This document shows, piece by piece, positions 1 to 5,063 of a DNA stretch of 5,063 nucleotides. Positions within the stretch are counted from its first letter, which is position 1. Each line of letters opens with the position of its first letter. Location: NCBI GenBank assembly GCA_012515135.1, contig JAAYYX010000067.1, forward strand, positions 1 to 5,063. Direction: 5' to 3'. The translations under genes and the position numbers were made by a program. Source of the stretch: Clostridiales bacterium. Its GTDB lineage: Bacteria > Bacillota > Clostridia > Peptostreptococcales > Anaerovoracaceae. The notes beneath the pieces are model-generated. The model was not told the DNA's origin and searched no databases. It saw only the letters and a list, made by a program, of their open reading frames with translations.

Positions 1-328
1 CAGATTCAAAAACACAGAAAGTATGGAAACATACCTGAGGCTTACAAGAGAAGGATATCTGCCGATAGATCTAAAAAGTTATCATACCGATACCATCAAA
101 GAAAGCATGGCCGTATACTGTTTCACTGCTCTTCGAAAGACACAGGGAATAGATCTGGAAGTTTTCACAAAAAAGTTCGGGATGGATTTTTTCAGGGCAT
201 ACAGAGAAAGAGCAGATATAATATTCAAATACAGAGAAAAAGGACTTCTGAAGATCACCGGCACAGGCATCGCCCTTACAGAAAAAGGCATAGATCATTC
301 AAATGATATAATGAGCGAATTTGTATAG
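1..328 (+). CDS. hemW: HemW-like radical SAM protein, C-terminal fragment (5' end outside window)
   Basis: This is the last ~108 codons of a gene that starts upstream; the reading frame is open from base 2 to the TAG at 326-328. The ATG at 23 is internal, because coding continues in frame before it (RFKNTESMETY) and no ribosome binding site precedes it. What is visible matches the C-terminal HemW/HemN_C region: an RFKNTESMETYL stretch, then an acidic/hydrophobic helix leading to FTALRKTQGIDLEVFTKKFG (family pattern LRxxxGI...F...FG), then a winged-helix-like end with EKGLLKITGTGIALTEKGI. The radical-SAM CxxxCxxC motif would lie upstream and cannot be checked. HemW proteins were long annotated as oxygen-independent coproporphyrinogen III oxidase but are now regarded as haem chaperones. 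The position shortly upstream of hrcA fits the common Firmicutes order lepA-hemW-hrcA. The assignment rests on remembered family pattern and context. Confidence 0.82.
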   Translation, partial: RFKNTESMETYLRLTREGYLPIDLKSYHTDTIKESMAVYCFTALRKTQGIDLEVFTKKFGMDFFRAYRERADIIFKYREKGLLKITGTGIALTEKGIDHSNDIMSEFV

Positions 329-342
329 GATGGAGGATAAAA

Positions 343-1842
343 ATGGAAAAATATATTATGGCCCTTGACCAGGGAACGACCAGCTCCAGGTGCATTATTT
401 ATGACAGAAAAGGCCGGATCAAAAGTCTTGCCCAAAAAGAATTCCGTCAGATATATCCAAAGGGCGGATGGGTTGAACATGATGCCATGGAAATATGGTC
501 TTCTCAGCTTTCGGTGGCTCAGGAGGCAATGGCAAAGATAAACGCCACCCACGAAAACATAGTTTCCATTGGGATAACCAATCAAAGAGAGACCGCCATC
601 GTATGGGACAAAGACACCGGAATACCTGTTTACAATGCCATTGTATGGCAGTGCAGAAGGACTGCAAAGTACTGTGATGAACTGAAAGCCCTGGGACTTA
701 CAGATAAAATAAGAGAAAAAACCGGTCTTTTACCGGACGCTTATTTTTCAGCAACCAAACTCAGATGGATACTTGAAAATGTAAACGGAACAAGAAAAAA
801 GGCAGAAGAAGGCAAACTTCTTTTCGGTACAGTGGAAACCTGGCTCATATGGAAACTTACCGGGGGAAAAGCACATGTGACTGATTATTCCAATGCATCC
901 AGGACTATGATGTTCAATATAAATACTATGAAATGGGACAATGAACTTCTTGATATATTTGAAATACCCGCCGGTATGCTGCCCGAGCCGGTAAAAAGCA
1001 GCATGGTCTTCGGGAAAACATCCTCTAACATCTTCGGAAGCGAGATACCCATAGCGGGTGCAGCAGGGGATCAGCAGGCAGCGCTTTTCGGTCAGAAATG
1101 CTTCAGAGCCGGAGAAAGCAAAATGACATACGGCACAGGCGGTTTCATGCTTATGAACACAGGCAAGAAACCTGTATTTTCCAAAAACGGACTTATAACA
1201 ACTGTTGCCTGGGGGATAGGAGACACCGTTGATTATGCCCTGGAAGGCTCTGTCTTTGTGGCAGGTGCAGCCATACAGTGGTTAAGAGATCAGGTGGGGC
1301 TTTTTGATGATTCGGCAGCATCAGAAAAAATGGCACTTTCGGTTTCCGATTCGGCGGGATGCTATTTCGTTCCTGCTTTCGTAGGACTGGGTGCCCCTTA
1401 CTGGGATCCCTATGCCAGAGGAACCATACTGGGCATAACAAGAGGAACGGATAAAAACCATATCGTAAGAGCCGCCCTTGAATCCATGGCTTTTCAGACC
1501 AGAGACCTGGCCGATGCCATGGCCTCAGATATTGAAAGTACAATAACTGACCTGAAAGCCGACGGAGGAGCCAGTACAAACGATTTTCTTATGCAGTTCC
1601 AGGCGGACATACTGGATCGGGATGTAATAAGACCTGCCTGCATAGAGACCACTTCTCTGGGGGCTGCCTATCTTGCAGGGCTTTCCACGGGTTACTGGGA
1701 GGATGAAAAAGATATTGCCGGCAACTGCAGTGCCGATAAATGTTTCAAGCCTTCTATCGGTTCAAAAGAGCGGTCTTTTCGCATGAAAAAATGGCATCAG
1801 GCCGTAAAATGTGCCATGAACTGGGAAGCAGCGGGGGACTGA
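343..1842 (+). CDS. glpK: Glycerol kinase
   Basis: This enzyme phosphorylates glycerol with ATP to sn-glycerol 3-phosphate in the cytoplasm, feeding glycolysis and lipid synthesis. At 499 residues it has the usual full length for a FGGY-family glycerol kinase. Visible landmarks are the N-terminal phosphate loop ALDQGTTSSR (7-16), QRET at 81-84 (R82 and E83 correspond to the glycerol-binding Arg-Glu), DAYFSATKLRWILEN (132-146, FGGY signature 1, with Y134 as the glycerol-binding Tyr), GDQQAALFG at 242-250 (D243 is the expected catalytic base), TYGTGGFM (262-269), and GTILGITRG...HIVRAALES (360-381, signature 2). The start is supported by GGAGG at 332-336, six bases before the ATG, and the gene begins 14 bases after the hemW stop, so co-transcription is likely. 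The residue aligned with the HPr-phosphorylated His of Enterococcus and Bacillus GlpK is Asn229, and the E. coli GGKGGTR fructose-bisphosphate loop is also absent. No glpF or glpD is in the window. Confidence 0.97.
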   Translation: MEKYIMALDQGTTSSRCIIYDRKGRIKSLAQKEFRQIYPKGGWVEHDAMEIWSSQLSVAQEAMAKINATHENIVSIGITNQRETAIVWDKDTGIPVYNAIVWQCRRTAKYCDELKALGLTDKIREKTGLLPDAYFSATKLRWILENVNGTRKKAEEGKLLFGTVETWLIWKLTGGKAHVTDYSNASRTMMFNINTMKWDNELLDIFEIPAGMLPEPVKSSMVFGKTSSNIFGSEIPIAGAAGDQQAALFGQKCFRAGESKMTYGTGGFMLMNTGKKPVFSKNGLITTVAWGIGDTVDYALEGSVFVAGAAIQWLRDQVGLFDDSAASEKMALSVSDSAGCYFVPAFVGLGAPYWDPYARGTILGITRGTDKNHIVRAALESMAFQTRDLADAMASDIESTITDLKADGGASTNDFLMQFQADILDRDVIRPACIETTSLGAAYLAGLSTGYWEDEKDIAGNCSADKCFKPSIGSKERSFRMKKWHQAVKCAMNWEAAGD

Positions 1843-1898
1843 AATCATATCCGAAATCACAACTGAAACCATATTTATAAAAAATTTTACCAAAAGTA

Positions 1899-1927
1899 TT
1901 GACATGCCTGTTCAATAATGTTAAATT
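1899..1927 (+). promoter_or_regulatory. Sigma-A-type promoter of the hrcA-grpE-dnaK operon
   Basis: A perfect -35 box TTGACA (1899-1904) is followed after 17 bases by TAAATT (1922-1927), a 4/6 match to TATAAT. A TG one base before it (1919-1920) makes an extended -10 element, which would offset the weak hexamer. Initiation would be expected near 1934, just before the CIRCE operator, so the repressor site sits at the start of the transcript, as is usual for HrcA-controlled operons. The -10 choice and start site are inferred from spacing. Confidence 0.8.
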
Positions 1928-1937
1928 ATGACCAGGA

Positions 1938-1964
1938 TTAGCACTCGCTATCTTTGAGTGCTAA
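1938..1964 (+). promoter_or_regulatory. CIRCE operator (HrcA binding site)
   Basis: The sequence is a perfect inverted repeat, TTAGCACTC - 9 bases - GAGTGCTAA, identical to the CIRCE consensus in both arms and in spacer length. HrcA dimers bind CIRCE and repress heat-shock operons; in studied systems GroEL helps keep HrcA active. Here it lies between the predicted start of transcription and the hrcA ribosome binding site, so it should make the operon autoregulated. It would also form a 5' hairpin in the mRNA. It is the only CIRCE copy in the window. Confidence 0.98.
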
Positions 1965-1982
1965 CAGCAAGGGTGGTAAGAA

Positions 1983-3038
1983 ATGAGTTTGAACGAAAGG
2001 AAACTTAAGATACTTCAGGCGATAATAGGCGATTTTGTGCGAACGGCAGAACCTGTAGGATCAAGGACACTTTCTAAAAAATATGATCTGGGCGTAAGCC
2101 CGGCGACCATAAGGAACGAGATGTCCGATCTGGAGGATATGGGATTTCTGACACATCCCCACACTTCAGCAGGACGTGTGCCTTCAGAAAAGGCATACAG
2201 GCTTTATGTGGACGAAATAATGTCAGGCGGCGGAAAGTATCATCTTTCCAAAGACGAGAAGGACAGCATAGCCTCTAAACTTTATGACAATGTTTCCGAA
2301 CTGGATAAGACCATAGAGCGGGCAGCAGAGATCCTTTCGGAGATCACAAACCTGACATCATTTGCCATGACTCCCAAACAGGACGAAGACACCCTGAGGT
2401 TCATCAATGTCCTTCCTGTGGACGAAAGTACTGTTGTGCTCATGATAGTTTCCGAAACAGGCAAAGTTTCAAATACGGCTCTCAAGCTTAATGTGCCATA
2501 CACGGATGAATCACTGAAAATACTGTCAAAAACCATGACGTTCAATTATCAGGGCAAAACTCTCAGTCAGGCTCTTACCATGGACATAATAGAATCTTTC
2601 GAGAGTGACATAGAAGCCATGAGCCGGCTTGCAAAAAACATAATGCCCAATTTCATGAGAACTCTGGAGGAAATGCTCAATGTGAGACTTTATATGGACG
2701 GGCTCTCTAATATTTTCTCCATACCCGAATATAATGACCTGGGCAAAGCCAAGCTGTTCATGGAGATGCTGAACAAGAAAGAAGATTTCACCAAGAAGAT
2801 CATTACCCGGGAAGACGGTCTTATAGTGACCATAGGAACAGAAAATGCCGATGAAAACATGAGAGAGTGCAGCCTTGTGACGGCCACCTATCATGTGGAC
2901 GGCAAACTTGTGGGGAAACTGGGAGTAATAGGACCCACCAGGATGAAATATGATCAGATCACTTCGGTCATAGAATATCTGACAGATAATATAAGCAATG
3001 CCTATAAGCTTACGGGAGGAGAAAAAGAAGATGACTGA
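1983..3038 (+). CDS. hrcA: Heat-inducible transcription repressor HrcA
   Basis: HrcA is the DNA-binding repressor of class I heat-shock genes and acts on the CIRCE site directly upstream of its own gene. The 351-residue length is normal for the family (about 340-350). Residues 1-80 form the winged helix-turn-helix: LNERKLKILQAIIGDFV, then EPVGSRTLSKKY (23-34), the recognition region GVSPATIRNEMSDLEDMGFL (37-56), and HPHTSAGRVPSEKAYRLYVD (58-77), all strongly conserved in HrcA. The rest is the GAF-like and dimerisation part, with RFINVLPVDESTVVLMIVSE (139-158), IPEY (247-250) and the family C-terminal block GVIGPTRMKYDQ (314-325). The start ATG follows AAGGGTGG (1969-1976) with a six-base gap. 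The gene is first in the operon and overlaps grpE by 8 bases. The extreme C-terminus (GGEKEDD) is short and charged, and the DNA coding it also holds the grpE ribosome binding site. Confidence 0.97.
   Translation: MSLNERKLKILQAIIGDFVRTAEPVGSRTLSKKYDLGVSPATIRNEMSDLEDMGFLTHPHTSAGRVPSEKAYRLYVDEIMSGGGKYHLSKDEKDSIASKLYDNVSELDKTIERAAEILSEITNLTSFAMTPKQDEDTLRFINVLPVDESTVVLMIVSETGKVSNTALKLNVPYTDESLKILSKTMTFNYQGKTLSQALTMDIIESFESDIEAMSRLAKNIMPNFMRTLEEMLNVRLYMDGLSNIFSIPEYNDLGKAKLFMEMLNKKEDFTKKIITREDGLIVTIGTENADENMRECSLVTATYHVDGKLVGKLGVIGPTRMKYDQITSVIEYLTDNISNAYKLTGGEKEDD
3014..3021 (+). promoter_or_regulatory. Ribosome binding site that fixes the grpE start
   Basis: GGGAGGAG lies inside the end of hrcA, nine bases before the ATG at 3031. 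The alternative in-frame ATG at 2998 has no comparable site ahead of it and would add residues (MPISLREEKKK) that merely read the hrcA end in another frame. This makes 3031 the preferred grpE start. Confidence 0.85.
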
Positions 3039-3636
3039 AAAAAAAGATAAAATGTCCCAAGAAGAAAAAAAAGAACAGAAAATAAAGGATGGTTCCGGGG
3101 AAGAAAAGAATAAAGACAGGAAACACGACACAAAAAAAGAAGAAGCCGGAAAAAAAGAAAAAAACATTCCAAAAGACGAAAAGGAACCTGACACAGCGGA
3201 AGAAAAAAAGGAAACCGAAGAAGACGAGGATCTGAAAACAAGATATCTGCGTCTTATGGCAGATTTTCAGAACTATAAAAAACGTTCCGAAAAACAAAGG
3301 GGCGAAGTCCAGGCTTACGCCAACGAAAAAATAGTCACCCAATTGCTGGATGTTATGGATAACTTCGAAAGAGCTCTTGACCGGGATCCATCGGGGTCTG
3401 AGAAATTCCATGAAGGAATGGTCATGATATTCGATCAGATGAAGGGAGTTTTGAAGAACTCCGGCGTTGAAGAAATAGAAGCGGACGGAAATGAGTTCGA
3501 TCCGACTTTGCACAATGCGGTCATGACCGAAAAAACAGACAGGATCAAAAGCGGCCATGTTGTGCAGGTGATGCAGAAGGGGTACACCTTGAACGGCAAA
3601 GTGATACGTCCTTCCATGGTCAAAGTGGCCGAATAA
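3031..3636 (+). CDS. grpE: GrpE, nucleotide exchange factor of DnaK
   Basis: GrpE is a homodimeric co-chaperone that speeds ADP release from DnaK in the cytoplasm. From the ATG at 3031 the product has 201 residues. Residues 1 to about 66 are a low-complexity tail, over half Lys or Glu, probably disordered and longer than the roughly 35-40 residues before the helix in E. coli GrpE. Next comes the long dimer helix, starting near LKTRYLRLMADFQNYKKRSE (68-87) and running through VTQLLDVMDNFERALD (102-117). The C-terminal beta domain that contacts DnaK carries the family signature: GVEEIEADGNEFDPTLHNAV (145-164) and VMQKGYTLNGKVIRPSMVKV (180-199). The start overlaps the last 8 bases of hrcA (ATGACTGA, containing the hrcA TGA), which suggests translational coupling. 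dnaK follows 36 bases after the stop without a separate promoter that I can see. Expression should follow CIRCE/HrcA control. Confidence 0.97.
   Translation: MTEKKDKMSQEEKKEQKIKDGSGEEKNKDRKHDTKKEEAGKKEKNIPKDEKEPDTAEEKKETEEDEDLKTRYLRLMADFQNYKKRSEKQRGEVQAYANEKIVTQLLDVMDNFERALDRDPSGSEKFHEGMVMIFDQMKGVLKNSGVEEIEADGNEFDPTLHNAVMTEKTDRIKSGHVVQVMQKGYTLNGKVIRPSMVKVAE
3038..3209 (+). repeat. Low-complexity purine-rich stretch with repeated A7-A8 tracts
   Basis: This stretch encodes the Lys/Glu tail of GrpE. It contains A8 runs at 3038-3045 and 3065-3072 and A7 runs at 3132-3138, 3150-3156, 3158-3164 and 3203-3209, with very few T residues on the + strand. The composition is explained by AAA and GAA codons. 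The same composition produces long, Phe/Leu-rich open frames on the opposite strand that are not genes. It differs clearly in base composition from the flanking coding sequence. Confidence 0.85.
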
Positions 3637-3672
3637 AATCAAAAAATCTAAGAAAGTAAAGGAGATAAAAAA

Positions 3673-5063
3673 ATGGGAAAAGTAATAGGAATAGACCTGG
3701 GAACAACAAATTCATGCGTATCGGTGCTTGAAGGGGGAGACCCGGTAGTTATCGCCAATGCGGAAGGCCAGAGAACGACACCTTCAGTGGTGGCATTCAC
3801 AAAGGGCGGAGAAAGGCTTGTGGGAGAGACAGCAAAAAGACAGGCCATAACCAACCCCGGCAGAACCATATCCTCAATAAAAAGACACATGGGAACAAAT
3901 TATAACGTGGAAATAGACGGCAAGAAATATACCCCCCAGGATATTTCTGCCATGGTGCTCGGCAAGCTCAAGACGGATGCAGAAAGCTATCTGGGAGAGA
4001 AAGTAACAGAAGCTGTAATAACGGTACCTGCCTACTTTACAGACAGTCAGAAGCAGGCCACAAAGGATGCGGGCAAGATAGCGGGCCTGGAAGTCAAAAG
4101 AATTATAAACGAGCCTACAGCCGCCTCGTTGGCTTACGGCCTTGACAAAGAAGCAGGCACTCACAAAATACTGGTCTACGACCTGGGCGGAGGTACCTTC
4201 GACGTTTCTATCCTTGAACTGGGAGACGGTGTGTTCGAAGTGCTGGCAACGAACGGCAACAACAAGCTGGGCGGAGACGATTTCGATAATATACTTCTGG
4301 ATTTCATGGCTGACAGCTTTGCAAAAGAAAACGGAGTCGATCTGAGAAAAGACAAAATGGCTCTGCAGCGGTTGAGAGAAGCTGCAGAAAAGGCAAAAAA
4401 AGAACTTTCCAGTGCTCAGACCACCAATGTCAACCTTCCGTTCATCACAGTAAATGATGCCGGCCCTCTGCACATGAACATGGATATCACAAGAGCTAAA
4501 TTTGAGCAGCTGACAGGCTCACTGGTAGAAAAGACCATAGGCCCCATGAAAAAAGCCATGGCAGATGCAGGTGTGACCAACAGCGACATTGAAAAAGTGA
4601 TACTGGTGGGAGGATCCACAAGGACTCCTTCCGTGCAGGAAGCCGTAAAGAAAATAACAGGTAAAGATCCTTTCAAGGGAATAAACCCGGATGAATGCGT
4701 TGCAATAGGTGCAGCCATACAGGCAGGTGTACTTACGGGAGAAGTAAAGGATGTACTGCTTCTTGATGTCACTCCTCTTTCACTGTCAATAGAGACCCTG
4801 GGAGGTGTTGCCACAAGACTCATAGAAAGAAACACTACCATACCCACCAAGAAGAGCCAGATATTCTCCACGGCTGCAGATAATCAGACAGCTGTCGATA
4901 TACATGTTCTACAGGGAGAAAGGGATATGGCTGCAGGCAATATCACCCTGGGAAGATTCCAGCTGGCGGGGATACCTCCGGCGCCAAGAGGAGTTCCCCA
5001 GATCGAAGTTACATTTGATATCGATGCAAACGGCATCGTAAATGTAAGCGCAAAGGATATGGG
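3673..5063 (+). CDS. dnaK: Hsp70 chaperone DnaK (3' end outside window)
   Basis: DnaK is the ATP-dependent cytoplasmic Hsp70 that binds exposed hydrophobic peptides, working with GrpE and DnaJ. The frame stays open from the ATG at 3673 to the window end, giving 463 codons; Firmicutes DnaK usually has about 610-620, so about 150 residues are missing. The start follows AAAGGAGA (3658-3665) with seven bases between. Motifs in order: GIDLGTTNS (6-14, phosphate loop), NEPTAASLAYG (146-156), VYDLGGGTFDVSIL (168-181, Hsp70 signature 2), LVGGSTRTPSV (311-321, signature 3 region), the interdomain linker VLLLD (361-365), and the start of the peptide-binding domain with TPLSLSIETLGG (367-378) and PAPRGVPQIEVTFDID (436-451). 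The block after KRHMG (70-74) lacks the ~24-residue insertion of proteobacterial DnaK, as in Gram-positives. The site equivalent to E. coli Thr199 is Asn (NGNNKLGG), also usual in that group. Residues 318 (Thr) and 372 (Ser) depart from the usual Ile/Met and Gly. Confidence 0.98.
   Translation, partial: MGKVIGIDLGTTNSCVSVLEGGDPVVIANAEGQRTTPSVVAFTKGGERLVGETAKRQAITNPGRTISSIKRHMGTNYNVEIDGKKYTPQDISAMVLGKLKTDAESYLGEKVTEAVITVPAYFTDSQKQATKDAGKIAGLEVKRIINEPTAASLAYGLDKEAGTHKILVYDLGGGTFDVSILELGDGVFEVLATNGNNKLGGDDFDNILLDFMADSFAKENGVDLRKDKMALQRLREAAEKAKKELSSAQTTNVNLPFITVNDAGPLHMNMDITRAKFEQLTGSLVEKTIGPMKKAMADAGVTNSDIEKVILVGGSTRTPSVQEAVKKITGKDPFKGINPDECVAIGAAIQAGVLTGEVKDVLLLDVTPLSLSIETLGGVATRLIERNTTIPTKKSQIFSTAADNQTAVDIHVLQGERDMAAGNITLGRFQLAGIPPAPRGVPQIEVTFDIDANGIVNVSAKDM

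Noticed and set aside
1193..1579. 128-residue minus-strand frame within glpK
   Set aside because: It is rich in Trp, Arg, Leu and Pro, typical of an antisense shadow, and lies opposite conserved glycerol kinase motifs.
1868..1900. AT-rich stretch with AAAATTTT as a possible intrinsic terminator of glpK
   Set aside because: The self-complementary part is only a few A/T pairs, has no GC stem, and is followed directly by the -35 box rather than a T tract.
2998..3030. Upstream in-frame ATG for grpE at 2998
   Set aside because: It has no ribosome binding site and would lengthen the overlap with hrcA; the ATG at 3031 has GGGAGGAG at good spacing.
2526..3642. Long open frames on the minus strand opposite hrcA/grpE (222 and 210 residues)
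   Set aside because: They are mirror images of the A-rich Lys/Glu coding region, giving runs of Phe, Leu and Ser with no family resemblance. They lie opposite clearly conserved hrcA and grpE.
3637..3672. Possible separate promoter or second CIRCE before dnaK
   Set aside because: The 36-base gap holds a ribosome binding site but no TTGACA/TATAAT pair at suitable spacing and no CIRCE arms.
3874..4871. Minus-strand open frames of 199 and 151 residues inside dnaK
   Set aside because: They lie antisense to strongly conserved DnaK motifs, and I recognise no domain in them. They follow from the codon bias of dnaK.
1..5063. A previously undescribed system, mobile element or defence cassette
   Set aside because: All coding capacity is accounted for by hemW, glpK, hrcA, grpE and dnaK. 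No terminal repeats, direct-repeat arrays, transposase motifs or unexplained ORFs were seen.

Overview
The window reads as ordinary chromosomal DNA of an anaerobic, Gram-positive-type bacterium, most likely in the class Clostridia. The evidence is a hrcA-grpE-dnaK order behind a CIRCE operator, a DnaK without the insertion that proteobacterial DnaK carries in the ATPase domain, strong GGAGG-type ribosome binding sites, and heavy use of ATA, AGA and AGG codons at moderate GC. No genus can be named from this sequence alone. All genes lie on the + strand and are tightly packed.

Layout. Positions 1-328 hold the C-terminal end of a HemW-like radical-SAM protein whose start lies upstream. After 14 bases comes a complete glycerol kinase gene, glpK (343-1842). 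A 140-base gap then separates it from hrcA. It holds a sigma-A-type promoter with an extended -10 element (1899-1927) and a perfect CIRCE inverted repeat (1938-1964). The heat-shock operon follows: hrcA (1983-3038), grpE (3031-3636, overlapping hrcA by 8 bases) and dnaK (3673 to the window end, missing roughly its last quarter).

How the genes work together. HrcA is the repressor of its own operon through CIRCE. GrpE is the nucleotide exchange factor for DnaK, the Hsp70 chaperone, so one transcript supplies the repressor and two parts of the chaperone machine; dnaJ would be expected just downstream. hemW next to hrcA is a common arrangement in Firmicutes. The unusual element is glpK, which appears wedged between hemW and hrcA and is probably read with hemW from an upstream promoter. 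Its kinase core is intact, but it lacks both the HPr-phosphorylated histidine of many Firmicutes enzymes and the fructose-1,6-bisphosphate loop of the E. coli enzyme.

I found no mobile element, CRISPR array, RNA gene or novel defence-like system. The second-look items are modest: the position and apparent regulatory simplification of glpK, a long Lys/Glu-rich GrpE tail encoded by repeated A7-A8 tracts, and a few substitutions at well-conserved DnaK positions.
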